Both the position numbers and the translations under genes were made by a program. A model generated the notes under the pieces. It ran no database searches. It saw nothing but the letters and a program-made list of their open reading frames with translations, and was not told the DNA's origin. Below are positions 42,312 through 50,404 of a DNA stretch of 50,404 bases, one piece after another. The DNA is from Halalkalibacter oceani. GTDB taxonomy: Bacteria; Bacillota; Bacilli; Bacillales; Bacillaceae_D. Numbering within the stretch: position 1 is the first letter of the stretch; each line of letters opens with the position of its first letter. Location: contig NZ_JAMBOL010000022.1 of NCBI RefSeq assembly GCF_023715605.1, positions 1 through 50,404 on the forward strand. The letters are read 5' to 3'.

Positions 42312-43405
42312 AATCTGTTTTTTTGCTGCAATGGCAGCGATTTAAAAGAGCGCCGGTCCTGGTCCTGTTTTTCTTTGGCCTGACATTATTGTTTGTGTTT
42401 TTTCTGGCGGGCTTCCGTTCAGAGAGTGAACTGACAGTTTACACATACGGTGATGAAACCCTTACAGTGGAGGAACGGGACGGCTGGTTGGAGAAATTAA
42501 ATGAATCCGGCGCCTTGCGCTTTGTGTGGGTTGAGGAAGAGGAGGCAAGGCATGCTGTCGCCACAGGGATGGTAAGCTTGGCGCTTCGGCTTATGAAGGA
42601 CGACTATCGTCTGCTAGTCGCTACTGATGAACAAACCCACTATGTCGTTGACAGCTACGTCAATCAAGTATTCACCGAGGAACTGCGCATAAGACAGCTT
42701 GAGGCGTCAGAAAGAGCAGATATCCGCTCCGAAGTAGAGCGTTTTTTGGCTGAACCTGTTCTTACGGTTTCCAGCACTTCATTAGCCGGAGCGGATGGCG
42801 TTTTTCTTGATGAGGAGCGGCTTCATGTCTTATTTGGGATGACGTTGTTTTTTTCGATCTATACGATTATGTTCAGTTTAATGAACGTCGCAGAGGAAAA
42901 ACGGGAAGGGACATGGAATCGGCTGATTGTTTCGCCACTCCGTAAATGGCAGGTCTACACCGGCCATCTTCTCTATTGCTTTATCATTGGCATCCTGCAG
43001 ATTGTGGCGGTTTTCTTCATCTTCTACTATCTGTTGGATTTTGAGCTTGGCAATCGCTTTGGTACCATGCTGATTGTCATTGGCTGCTATGTGTTTGCGA
43101 TTGTGGCTTTAGGAATGCTGCTCATCGGTCTCGTCAGAACATCCCAGCAGCTTCAGGCGGTTATTCCGATCACATCGACAGCGATCGCGATGCTGGGCGG
43201 TGCCTTTTGGCCGATTGAGATCGTGACGAATGAAGTGATGTTGCTTCTCGCACAGGCGATGCCGATTTTCTATGCGATGGAAGGTCTGAAAGGAGCGTCG
43301 CTCTACCAGTATGGCGTCGGCGAAATTGCCACCCCGTTATCGTTTCTGCTGCTTATCGGCGTAATCTGTATGGGGATCGGCATCAATTTGATGGAGCGAA
43401 AATAG
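42308..43405 (+). CDS. ABC-2 type permease (LnrN-like)
   Basis: A 365-residue permease with the same layout: N-terminal helix (VLVLFFFGLTLLFVFFLAGF), exterior domain to about residue 170, then six helices with NVAEEKREGTWNRLIVSPLRKWQVYTGHLL, the conserved cytosolic entry of ABC-2 permeases. Start overlaps the preceding stop. With the kinase, regulator, ATPase and first permease it completes a five-gene detoxification module. Confidence 0.88.
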   Translation: MKSVFLLQWQRFKRAPVLVLFFFGLTLLFVFFLAGFRSESELTVYTYGDETLTVEERDGWLEKLNESGALRFVWVEEEEARHAVATGMVSLALRLMKDDYRLLVATDEQTHYVVDSYVNQVFTEELRIRQLEASERADIRSEVERFLAEPVLTVSSTSLAGADGVFLDEERLHVLFGMTLFFSIYTIMFSLMNVAEEKREGTWNRLIVSPLRKWQVYTGHLLYCFIIGILQIVAVFFIFYYLLDFELGNRFGTMLIVIGCYVFAIVALGMLLIGLVRTSQQLQAVIPITSTAIAMLGGAFWPIEIVTNEVMLLLAQAMPIFYAMEGLKGASLYQYGVGEIATPLSFLLLIGVICMGIGINLMERK

Positions 43406-43484
43406 GAAAGGGCCCGGGCAAGGTCATCTGAAATGTTGGCTTTGCCCCAGGCTATAAAAAGCTAATGTGGAAGGAAGCAGATCA

Positions 43485-44282
43485 ATGAAAATGACAGCGA
43501 CAGTAGTCAGAATCGGAATTGTAATGTTGCTAGGCATTGCCGTTTGGAATTTTGTTATTTACATTAGCGACGTGACGTCCGGAGAAGAATACAGTCGCTT
43601 AAACCATTTCTTCATTGCTCTCCTTACTACATTTTTCACTATTGCTCTTTTAGGAATCGTATGTAGAATTGATAACATTTCGTGGAAAAACCTTGGTCAG
43701 GCATCTCTTCGAACAAACATCTTTTCATTTTTTGTCGGCTTTCTTCTCTGGACAATTCCTGCATTAGTCGGTTTAGTTATTTGTCTCATGCTTGGCTGGG
43801 TTGACATAACATTCCATACGGACTTTAATGCCTTGTTGCTGAGCATCCTGATTTTATTCATTACTGTATTTTTGATGGAGGCATTGCCTGAAGAGCTTAT
43901 TTTTAGAGGGTATATCTATCGTTACTTACATGTATCATTTCCCCATTGGCTCACGGTCATCTTGCAATCACTTTTGTTCACATTATTTGCTTTCTTTATA
44001 GGAGCGATGTATTCTGTGGAGCAAATTCAATTTATTCCTGGTTTCGCGTTTATTTTAGGGTATTTCAGAGCTGTGTCAGGAAACGTTTGGACATCAATTG
44101 GCTTTCATGTGGCGATCATGACCGCGACTCAAATATTAAATCCTTCTCATGGTCATTTTGATGTTAGTGGATTGTTTACACTTCGTTTTTTTGCTTTTAT
44201 TTTACTGCCGAGTACAATTGGTGCGATTGCATTAGCGTTCATTTATCCCCATCACAAGTGGAGCCATAAAGCACCTACATGA
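43485..44282 (+). CDS. CPBP-family intramembrane metalloprotease
   Basis: A 265-residue membrane protein with about eight helices. The CPBP motifs are MEALPEELIFRGYIYRYL near 130 (EExxxR) and GFHVAIMTATQI near 207. The middle FxxxH motif is less clear. ATG 43485 follows AAGGAAG by seven bases. The gene is more AT-rich than the GC-richer ABC genes before it, which may mean separate ancestry. Relatives serve in bacteriocin immunity or membrane peptide processing; the role here is unknown. Confidence 0.85.
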   Translation: MKMTATVVRIGIVMLLGIAVWNFVIYISDVTSGEEYSRLNHFFIALLTTFFTIALLGIVCRIDNISWKNLGQASLRTNIFSFFVGFLLWTIPALVGLVICLMLGWVDITFHTDFNALLLSILILFITVFLMEALPEELIFRGYIYRYLHVSFPHWLTVILQSLLFTLFAFFIGAMYSVEQIQFIPGFAFILGYFRAVSGNVWTSIGFHVAIMTATQILNPSHGHFDVSGLFTLRFFAFILLPSTIGAIALAFIYPHHKWSHKAPT

Positions 44283-44417
44283 TAAAGTAGCTGAACATCA
44301 TTATGCAATGGCTTGCTCGCCAATCGGTCAAAGCTAGTTTTGGCATAACTTCTTTCGTCGTTGTAGTAAAATAAAAGGGAGAATGCATGACAGATGAGAG
44401 GAAAGGAATTGACGAAA

Positions 44418-45059
44418 ATGAAGCAAGTAAACAGTTATATTGACTCGGTTTTCTACAGTCAGGATCGACTATTGGAGGGGGTGATTTCTTCCATTCAGGA
44501 AAACGGCATGCCTGCGATTTCCGTCTCTCCTTCTACCGGAAAATTGCTGACGCTGCTCGTGTCGATCACGGGAGCGAAGCATGTGCTGGAAATCGGTGCC
44601 CTTGGAGGATACAGCGGAATTTGTCTTGCCAGAGGCTTCGGGAAAGAAGGAACATTAACCTCACTCGAATTAAAAGAAAGCTATGCAGAACTGGCCCATG
44701 AAAGTGTGACAAAAGCGGGCTATGGCGGGCAGGTTTCTTATCTTACCGGACCGGCTTTGCAAAGTCTCGAAACGTTGGCTGAGGAAGAGAAACGCTTTGA
44801 TTTTTTCTTCATTGATGCTGATAAAGAGAATTACGAGAATTACGTAGAAGCCTGCATCAGATTAGCTGTACCGGGCGCATTAATTGTTTCTGATAATGTT
44901 CTTGCGGCAGGCAGTGTAATCGACGACACCGTTACACCGAAACGTTATACGGAATGTATGAAGAAATTTAATCATTTTGTAGCTGAACATCCTCAATTGG
45001 AGTCGGTGCTGATCCCGATTGGAGATGGGTTGACTCTTTCGAGGGTGAGGAAAGAGTAG
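44418..45059 (+). CDS. SAM-dependent O-methyltransferase (family 3, COMT-like)
   Basis: A class I methyltransferase of about 213 residues, close to the catechol/caffeoyl-CoA type. Visible are VLEIGALGGYSGICLARG near 60 (SAM loop), LTSLELKESYAELAHESV, FFIDADKENYENYVEACIRLAVPGALIVSDNVL near 126-158 with metal-binding Asp residues, and a C-terminal LIPIGDGLTLSR. ATG 44418 (MKQVNSYID) matches the usual start; ATG 44394 would add eight residues. Substrate unknown. A terminator follows. Confidence 0.9.
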   Translation: MKQVNSYIDSVFYSQDRLLEGVISSIQENGMPAISVSPSTGKLLTLLVSITGAKHVLEIGALGGYSGICLARGFGKEGTLTSLELKESYAELAHESVTKAGYGGQVSYLTGPALQSLETLAEEEKRFDFFFIDADKENYENYVEACIRLAVPGALIVSDNVLAAGSVIDDTVTPKRYTECMKKFNHFVAEHPQLESVLIPIGDGLTLSRVRKE

Positions 45060-45062
45060 CGA

Positions 45063-45109
45063 AAAAAAGTCAGTCGTAGAGCCTTTTTGCTCATGGCTGA
45101 CTTTTTTTA
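45063..45109 (+). terminator. Terminator after the O-methyltransferase
   Basis: AAAAAGTCAG and CTGACTTTTT form a stem with a 20-base loop, followed by T residues. Confidence 0.85.
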
Positions 45110-45144
45110 AAAGATAAGAAAGTATAAACATTTTCGGGATGATT

Positions 45145-45198
45145 CAGGGCGTCGGCTTCGCACGTCGCTTCTAAGAAAGGATGCTACGCGTTTTCTTA
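45145..45198. repeat. Dispersed intergenic element (second copy)
   Basis: GGCGTCGGCTTCGCACGTCGCTTCTAAGAAA followed by TGCTACGCGTTTTCTTA resembles 36112-36229 in the ssu operon. Both end in a hairpin of TAAGAAA and TTTTCTTA around GCTACGCG. The fragment GCTGCTTCTAAGAAAATG at 39971-39988 shares the core. Function unknown. Confidence 0.55.
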
Positions 45199-45211
45199 TC
45201 ACGTGCTTCTT

Positions 45212-45850
45212 CTACCACTTCGGATAATATGGATAGGATGTGTATGGATAAGGCTGGTACTGTGCCGGCATATAGCCCTGGGTCTGGTTGTGAGCCGGGG
45301 CAGTGCGATCGGCGTTTCTCGTACAGTCTGTTGTAGGACCGATAAAGGTGGAAGGCTGAACAGGAGCCGTCGTTTGCGTCCATTCATTTTCGTCCATGCA
45401 GTAGGTGTGAGCCATGATGTTGGCAGGGGTGAGCTTCAAAAGATCAGAGCCAAGAATGACTTCAGGGATTGGCGCGTCGAAGATCGCTAAAAGGTGGGTG
45501 TTATCCGCCGTAGCGACTTCATAATGCCACCAGGCTTGAGGAACATTTGCTACCTGTCCGGGCGTAATCGGATAATGGAGAAACTCCTTTGTAAACGGGT
45601 TAAGCAGGGAAACCGTGGCGGCGCCGGAAATGCAATAGACTAATTCAGCCGCATTTTGATGATAATGTGGCTCAATCACATTATTCGTGCTGAGAAAAAT
45701 ATCAAGCAACGAGACATTTTCCAACGTATTTAATTGATTGGTGCTTAAAATGTTAATGTAATTTTGACTGTCCTTATGCATCAGGTTACTTTGGTTGACA
45801 TCAAACGCGAACTCAGTTGAAGGTGATGTGTAATCCATATAGGAAGCCAT
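45212..45850 (-). CDS. Cupin-domain protein with a Pro/Tyr-rich tail
   Basis: A 212-residue protein. The cupin core lies at about residues 45-130, with EPHYHQNAAELVYCISGAATVSLL (metal-binding His, His, Glu) and the second motif PGQVANVPQAWWHYEV (third His). The last 25 residues are rich in Pro, Tyr and Gln (GYMPAQYQPYPYTSYPYY). Such tails are seen in spore coat and surface proteins, so a coat location is possible but inferred. ATG 45850 follows AGGAGG. No enzymatic activity can be assigned. Confidence 0.78.
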   Translation of the reverse strand: MASYMDYTSPSTEFAFDVNQSNLMHKDSQNYINILSTNQLNTLENVSLLDIFLSTNNVIEPHYHQNAAELVYCISGAATVSLLNPFTKEFLHYPITPGQVANVPQAWWHYEVATADNTHLLAIFDAPIPEVILGSDLLKLTPANIMAHTYCMDENEWTQTTAPVQPSTFIGPTTDCTRNADRTAPAHNQTQGYMPAQYQPYPYTSYPYYPKW

Positions 45851-45972
45851 TGATTATCCTCCTGCCTTTTCTATCAAGTACGATGAAGCTTATCTTCGGC
45901 ATACTATGCGTCAAGCGTCTCGCCTGTGCATGTACCCAATTGGCGGAGGAAAGGAGACGATACATTGCCCTT

Positions 45973-46839
45973 TTACCAGTGCTGTTTGCGAAAACGGGAA
46001 GGTGTCAGTCCACTGTACTTTTTAAAGGTTCGATGGAAATAAGGCAGGCTTTCAAAGCCGCATTCTCGGGCGATGGCTTCAACCGTCAAATTGGAGCCTA
46101 ACAGCATTTTCTTTGCCTTGAGAATTTTTTTCGTCATGATGTATTCTGACATTTTCAGCCCGGTTGTCTTTTTAAAAACTCTGCTTAAATGAGCGGTGCT
46201 GACATTGCCGTACTTGGCAAGCGTCGAAAGAGAAAGGTTACTGAGGTCCTGGGTTTCAATAAATGAAAGAATGTCATTCATCCAGCCGGGCGCCGTGTGA
46301 GGTAGGGGTGCTGTGCTGGAAGGATTGGACCGGGGCCATTCTCTGTTGATGAACAGTAGTAGCTTTTGCAGGTGAATGAGGGTGGCGTGCTTGTAGCCGG
46401 CTTTTTTTTCCGTTATTTCTGTCTGAATGGAGTCCAGCTCATTGATAACGGCTTGCTGCTGTGTTTCATCCAATTGATATGTATAGCTTTTTTGCTGTAA
46501 ACATGTTTCAAACAGTTGGAGAAAGTGAAACGAGTCTCCGAGAAAACGATCCTGGACAAAAACAGGATGAAAAAAGACAGCCGTTGAGGTCACCGGATTG
46601 TCCTTACTTGGGAGAGCCCGGTGAATAATGTTACTTGGAATGACGAACAGATCGCCGGCTTGCATCAACTGAATCGATTGATCGACTAAAAAGGTTCCTT
46701 CCCCATCATAGACATAAATTAGCTCATACCATTCGTGATAATGAAAAGGCAGTTCCCGCTGCAGACTCTTGGAATCTTTGTAAACGATTTCGAAAGGAAA
46801 GAGACTGCTTGCTGCAAAGCTTTTTTGAATCGGTTTCAT
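45973..46839 (-). CDS. AraC-family transcriptional regulator with cupin sensor
   Basis: A 288-residue regulator. The N-terminal half is an AraC-type cupin (FHYHEWYELIYVYDGEGTFLVDQ near 27-49). The C-terminal 100 residues carry two helix-turn-helix units: LSTLAKYGNVSTAHLSRVFKKTTGLKMSEYI and TVEAIARECGFESLPYFHRTFKKYSGLTPSRFRK. The start was put at ATG 46839 after GGGAGGACC; the upstream extension is AT-rich and lacks a site. It is divergent from the dehydrogenase-uxaB pair and probably regulates it in response to a sugar acid; TTATCA-N8-TGATAA at about 46917-46936 may be an operator. Confidence 0.88.
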   Translation of the reverse strand: MKPIQKSFAASSLFPFEIVYKDSKSLQRELPFHYHEWYELIYVYDGEGTFLVDQSIQLMQAGDLFVIPSNIIHRALPSKDNPVTSTAVFFHPVFVQDRFLGDSFHFLQLFETCLQQKSYTYQLDETQQQAVINELDSIQTEITEKKAGYKHATLIHLQKLLLFINREWPRSNPSSTAPLPHTAPGWMNDILSFIETQDLSNLSLSTLAKYGNVSTAHLSRVFKKTTGLKMSEYIMTKKILKAKKMLLGSNLTVEAIARECGFESLPYFHRTFKKYSGLTPSRFRKQHW

Positions 46840-46976
46840 TCCCTGGTCCTCCCTGTTTTCTCTTCTTACTAACCATATCAAAATAAGGTATGAATACGCA
46901 ATAATAGGCAATTTTTTTATCATCTGTTGCTGATAAGATGAAGGAAATAGCTAATAGATGAAGAGGGGATGAGAAG

Positions 46977-47990
46977 ATGAAAGTGGTTTACTGCCAGCAG
47001 CCGAATACATTTCATGAGCGCGAGGAAGAAAAGCCTGTACCGAAGGAAGGGGAGGCCCTGCTTCATATTAAGAGGATTGGCATATGCGGAACGGATATTC
47101 ATGCCTTCTATGGCAATCAGCCTTATTTTACGTATCCAAGAGTGCTCGGCCATGAATTAAGCGGCGAGATTGTAGAGATGAACGGGGAAAGTGAGTTTCA
47201 ACTTGGAGACGGTGTGACGATTGTGCCGTATATGGAATGCGGAAACTGTGTGGCATGCCGGAACGGGAAGCCTAATTGCTGCGTCAGCCTGCGGGTGCTT
47301 GGCGTCCATACTGACGGGGGAATGAAGGAATTTCTTTCTGTCCCGTTCTCTCATTTGGTCAAAGTGAACGATATCTCCCTTGATGCGGCGGCGTTAATTG
47401 AGCCATTAAGTATCGGCGCTCATGCGGTCAGAAGAGCAGAGGTGAAGGAGCACGAGCAAGTGCTGGTGATCGGCGCCGGGCCTATCGGATTAGCGGTGAT
47501 GAAATTTGCCGTGCTGGCCGGGGCGAAGGTGATCGCCATGGACATTAACCGGGAAAGACTGCGTTTTTGTCAGCAGTGGACCGGGGTTGATCATGTGATT
47601 CAGGGGGGGGAGGATGCGCTTTCAGAGCTTCAGCGGCTGACGAATGGGGACGGAGCGTGGACGGTGATTGATGCGACTGGAAATCAGCATTCGATGAACG
47701 AAGCGATCCGCTATGTTAGTCATGGCGGAAAGCTCGTCTTCGTCGGGCTGACCAAAGAGAATGTCAGCTTTCAGCACCCGGAAATGCACAAACGGGAAAT
47801 GACGGTGAGCGGCAGCCGCAATGCGACGAGGGCTGATTTTGAGTATGTCATTTCCTGTATTGAAAAAGGTCTGGTTGACTGTGAGGCTTTGCTGACAAAA
47901 AGAATAAAGCTTGATGAAGTGGCACGGCAGTTTGCAGCGGTCACTGATCCAAAGACGAATGTAATTAAAGTGATGGTGGAAGTGGAGTAG
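46977..47990 (+). CDS. Zinc-dependent alcohol dehydrogenase (L-galactonate/L-gulonate 5-dehydrogenase-like)
   Basis: A 337-residue medium-chain dehydrogenase. Catalytic zinc site: GICGTDIHAFYG (Cys near 38) and LGHELSGEI; structural zinc cysteines CGNCVACRNGKPNCC near 92-106; Rossmann motif VLVIGAGPIGLAVMKFA near 163. It resembles LgoD (YjjN), which oxidises L-galactonate to D-tagaturonate. The next gene, uxaB, reduces tagaturonate to altronate, which makes that substrate attractive, but related sorbitol-type substrates cannot be excluded. ATG 46977 follows GAGGGGATGAG. Confidence 0.85.
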   Translation: MKVVYCQQPNTFHEREEEKPVPKEGEALLHIKRIGICGTDIHAFYGNQPYFTYPRVLGHELSGEIVEMNGESEFQLGDGVTIVPYMECGNCVACRNGKPNCCVSLRVLGVHTDGGMKEFLSVPFSHLVKVNDISLDAAALIEPLSIGAHAVRRAEVKEHEQVLVIGAGPIGLAVMKFAVLAGAKVIAMDINRERLRFCQQWTGVDHVIQGGEDALSELQRLTNGDGAWTVIDATGNQHSMNEAIRYVSHGGKLVFVGLTKENVSFQHPEMHKREMTVSGSRNATRADFEYVISCIEKGLVDCEALLTKRIKLDEVARQFAAVTDPKTNVIKVMVEVE

Positions 47991-48014
47991 TAGCAGAGGG
48001 GAAGGAGGAAGACG

Positions 48015-49520
48015 ATGAAGCAACTATCCAAAGGTTTGATTGAGGAGAGCAAAGTGGAATGCTTTCGGGCGGAGCATCTGCCGGAAAAGGTCGTTCAGTT
48101 TGGAGAGGGGAACTTTTTGAGAGGCTTTGTCGACTGGATGATTCATCAGATGAATAAGCAGCAGCTGTTCAATGGCAGAGTCGTAGCGATTCAGCCGACT
48201 CCTCATGGGAAAGTCGTACCGAAATTGAAGGAGCAGGATGGCCTCTATACGTTTGTCATGCGGGGAGTCGAAGGCGGGCAGCCCGTGGACAAAAGTGAAA
48301 TCATCTCTTCGATTGCACGTGGAATTAACCCCTATACAGACTGGCAGGAAGTGCTGGAGGTCGCTGAAAATCCGGCGATCGAAGTTATGTTTTCCAACAC
48401 GACGGAGGCCGGGCTGATTTATATGCAGGAGGAGTATCACCAAGAGGGGTCCCCGCTTTCTTTCCCGGGCAAAGTAACGGCTTTTTTGTATCATCGGTAC
48501 AACGTCTTCAAAGGTGCGGATGACGCAGGTTTGCTAATCATTCCGTGTGAGCTTGTGGAAGACAACGGAACCGTGTTAAAAGAGCTCGTGATCCGCATCG
48601 CCAGGGAATGGGGGTTTCCGGAGGATTTTATGCAGTGGGTCGCTCGCGCCAATCAGTTCTGCAACTCCTTAGTTGACCGTATTGTGACCGGGTTTCCGAA
48701 AGAAAACAGTGACGCTTTTTTTGAGCGGCTAGGCTATCAGGATGTCCTCTTAACCGTGGGGGAGCCCTATCATTTGTTTGCGGTCGAAGCCGATAGCGCT
48801 GCCGCCGGACTGCTTCCGTTTACAAAGGCCGGATTGAATGTGAAATGGGGAGATAGTACGATTTACCGTGATTTAAAGGTCCGCTTATTAAATGGCGCCC
48901 ATACGATGATGTTTGCTGCAAGCTATTTAGCCGGGAGAGATACTGTGTTTGAAGCGATGAGGGATCAAACGCTGCTCAAGTATGTCGAGAAAGGAATGAA
49001 AGAAGAAATTCTGCCGTACGTCGAAGTGGAGGAGCAGGAAAAGCAAAGCTTCGCCGCCTCCGTGCTTGAGAGGTTTCATAACCCGTACACGAGGCATATG
49101 CTGACAGATATCGGCATGAATGCGGTCTATAAATTCCAGGTGCGGGTGATTCCGTCCCTGATTGCATACGTCAAGCACGAGGGCGCATTACCGCGGGTTC
49201 TCGTGTTTTCCCTCGCTGCTTTGATTATTTATTACCGCCCCGTACGGCGCGAGGGGGACTTTTTAATCGGAAGCCGACAGCAGGGGGAGGAGCACGTGAT
49301 TCGTGATCATGATCACGTCATTGATTGCTTTCATGAGACCTGGGCCCGCTATGGAGAGGACCCGGCCGAACTAGCGGAAGTGCTGCTTCAGCAGCGGGAG
49401 CTTTGGGGCATGAATTTGCTGACAATCGACGGCCTGAAGGAAGCGTTGCAGCAAGAGCTTGCCGATATTTTGCAATATGGGGCAAGGAGAAGCGTGAAGC
49501 AGCTGCTAATGGACGTATAA
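48015..49520 (+). CDS. uxaB: Tagaturonate reductase (altronate oxidoreductase) UxaB
   Basis: A 501-residue member of the mannitol dehydrogenase family. The N-terminal VVQFGEGNFLRGFVDWMIHQMN near 26-47 is characteristic of UxaB and distinguishes it from UxuB. NTTEAGLIY near 133, the IPCELVEDNG stretch, NSLVDRIVTGFP and the catalytic Lys-containing KVRLLNGAHTMMFAASYLAG near 290-308 follow. It converts D-tagaturonate and NADH to D-altronate in hexuronate metabolism. It lies 24 bp after the dehydrogenase gene, so both act in one route. Altronate dehydratase is not in the window. Confidence 0.93.
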   Translation: MKQLSKGLIEESKVECFRAEHLPEKVVQFGEGNFLRGFVDWMIHQMNKQQLFNGRVVAIQPTPHGKVVPKLKEQDGLYTFVMRGVEGGQPVDKSEIISSIARGINPYTDWQEVLEVAENPAIEVMFSNTTEAGLIYMQEEYHQEGSPLSFPGKVTAFLYHRYNVFKGADDAGLLIIPCELVEDNGTVLKELVIRIAREWGFPEDFMQWVARANQFCNSLVDRIVTGFPKENSDAFFERLGYQDVLLTVGEPYHLFAVEADSAAAGLLPFTKAGLNVKWGDSTIYRDLKVRLLNGAHTMMFAASYLAGRDTVFEAMRDQTLLKYVEKGMKEEILPYVEVEEQEKQSFAASVLERFHNPYTRHMLTDIGMNAVYKFQVRVIPSLIAYVKHEGALPRVLVFSLAALIIYYRPVRREGDFLIGSRQQGEEHVIRDHDHVIDCFHETWARYGEDPAELAEVLLQQRELWGMNLLTIDGLKEALQQELADILQYGARRSVKQLLMDV

Positions 49521-49687
49521 GTGGGAACTTGCTCCCTCTAGTTGCGGAGATTAATGTCAAAATTTGACGAACAAAAAAGGTAGGATCTTCCCTATTGATA
49601 GCGAACGATAGTAGGGAGAAAGACTCTCTATCACATCCAGAACATGCTTCTCATGTAAATCTATTTTTACGAAAGGACGTGTGTGCA

Positions 49688-49960
49688 TTGGTCGACAAGA
49701 AAATCCTTTATTCTTTTTGTGTTCGCAAATGGGAAGAGTTGGAACAAAAAGATGGCGAGTACAATCCCGAAAGGCATGACCCTATCGTTTTAAAGGCAGC
49801 TGGAAGGAAGTTCGGGATTACGCCGGAAGAGGCCGGGATTATTTATGATCAAGAGCTTGCCGTGCTGACTGAAAATGCGATTACAGGGAAAAGCAATTAT
49901 GTCCTGACACCGAGGTTAAAGGCTATTTTGGATCGAGAGAGAAAAGAAAGATTTAGTTGA
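49688..49960 (+). CDS. Hypothetical protein (about 90 aa)
   Basis: A small soluble, charged protein that I do not recognise. The start is placed at TTG 49688 (MVDKKILYSFCVRKWEELEQ), about ten bases after GAAAGGA; the frame is open upstream to 49595 but that part looks non-coding. Residues about 30-75 (PIVLKAAGRKFGITPEEAGIIYDQELAVLTENAI) suggest alpha-helical structure resembling a helix-turn-helix. No membrane segment or signal peptide. It is transcribed in the same direction as uxaB but separated by a 167-bp gap. Confidence 0.6.
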   Translation: MVDKKILYSFCVRKWEELEQKDGEYNPERHDPIVLKAAGRKFGITPEEAGIIYDQELAVLTENAITGKSNYVLTPRLKAILDRERKERFS

Positions 49961-50041
49961 AACGACAAAGCAAAACATGCTCCCAATATGGTAGACAGTG
50001 ACAGGGCCACTGAAAACTTCTTTTTTCGTAACTCGAAGAAG

Positions 50042-50171
50042 AGTAATGGCTTCGCACGTTGCGCGCCTTGCTGCGAGACACCCACTCGTAGCAAGGCTTT
50101 TAAAATTAGGCAACGGCTACGCTCATTACTAAGCTGCTGGAAAAGTGAAAATCATCCTTTTTCAGCAGCTT
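50042..50171. repeat. Nested inverted repeats in the gene-free end of the window
   Basis: Between 49961 and 50404 I see no credible gene. AGTAATG (50042) pairs with CATTACT (50130), GTTGC with GCAAC, and GCCTTGCTGCGAG with CTCGTAGCAAGGC (about 50065-50097) followed by TTTT. A separate stem, AAGCTGCTGGAAAA with TTTTTCAGCAGCTT, lies at 50131-50171. The 14-mer GACAGTGACAGGGC frames the block at 49994-50007 and 50173-50186. This could be a small non-autonomous element or a structured RNA. Confidence 0.55.
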
Positions 50172-50404
50172 CGACAGTGACAGGGCTGTTTACTTTATTG
50201 GGAGTTTTAGTGGTTTTTAGAGGGAGCTAATATTGTTTTTTTGCGAAGCTCTCTAGTTGTTGAGCTGATCTTTTAATTGAATCAATTTCATAAAGCCTAG
50301 TTCACGATTGTTAGACGACCCCCATTTCGCTTTTAGTGTTTTTAAAAAATTAATTACGCGGCTTGACTAGTCTGCTTGCTAGAAAGGGACTTGGCTATAC
50401 GATC

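Noticed and set aside
49595-49687. N-terminal extension of the hypothetical protein at 49688
   Set aside because: The segment has no ribosome site and looks like intergenic DNA; the GAAAGGA at 49671 fits a start near 49688.

Overview
The window looks like chromosomal DNA of a low-to-mid-GC member of the Bacillaceae (Firmicutes). The gene order 23S-5S rRNA, 5S-tRNA-fMet, thiL-tsaE-tsaB-rimI-tsaD, ydiF-type ABC-F, rex, tatA-tatC, ydiK-ydiL, groES-groEL is the backbone known from the rrnE-to-groEL region of Bacillus subtilis. CIRCE, Rex and cre-type operators, strong Shine-Dalgarno sequences and an S-layer (SLH) protein fit the same group. The species cannot be fixed from the sequence; an environmental or alkaliphile-type Bacillus relative is only a guess.

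Layout. 1-1050: end of an rRNA operon, followed by truncated copies of the 5S tail. 1053-5355: a fluoride-channel pair, a Cys/Met-metabolism PLP enzyme, and a secreted SLH-anchored phytase-like protein behind a Pho-type promoter. 5456-5605: a 49-codon membrane peptide on the minus strand whose promoter carries a consensus-matching cre site. 5734-6454: a second 5S gene and tRNA-fMet, separated by a tandem repeat that contains stumps of the tRNA. 6566-10185: ThiL and the t6A modification operon. 10282-10466: a dense DnaA-box cluster just after tsaD. 10499-12643: a large membrane protein of unknown function. 12650-20386: a glycerol-phosphate/glycerophosphodiester uptake module (metallophosphoesterase, GlpP, UgpB, HAD hydrolase, UgpC-A-E, UgpQ). 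20462-24311: ABC-F, rex and tatAC. 24422-25798: an ISL3-family element with an interrupted transposase. 25802-29401: a Rex-site-rich respiratory segment (DoxX, cydA, cydB and a 31-residue CydS). 29637-32856: ydiK-ydiL and groESL. 33108-37799: a small peptide behind an attenuator, an ATL protein and a sulfonate utilisation operon. 38112-43405: a two-component system plus ABC transporter resembling LnrJKLMN. 43485-49960: a CPBP protease, an O-methyltransferase, a cupin, an AraC regulator, and an L-galactonate/tagaturonate dehydrogenase-reductase pair. The last 440 bases hold inverted repeats and no convincing gene.

How it fits together. The most coherent story is phosphate scavenging. Three promoters (3096-3149, 12650-12692, 14374-14427) share one architecture: PhoP-like hexamers every 11 bp with the last hexamer 9 bp before the -10 box. 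They sit before the SLH protein, the metallophosphoesterase-glpP pair, and the ugp-like operon. The latter two also carry matching leader terminators with a shared internal-loop motif, probably the target of the GlpP antiterminator encoded between them. Phosphate starvation would start transcription and glycerol-3-phosphate would let it continue. A second theme is redox control: rex, doxX and cydABS are close together and all carry Rex-like sites. The phosphate, respiratory, sulfonate and antibiotic-type modules look like lineage-specific insertions into or next to a conserved housekeeping backbone.
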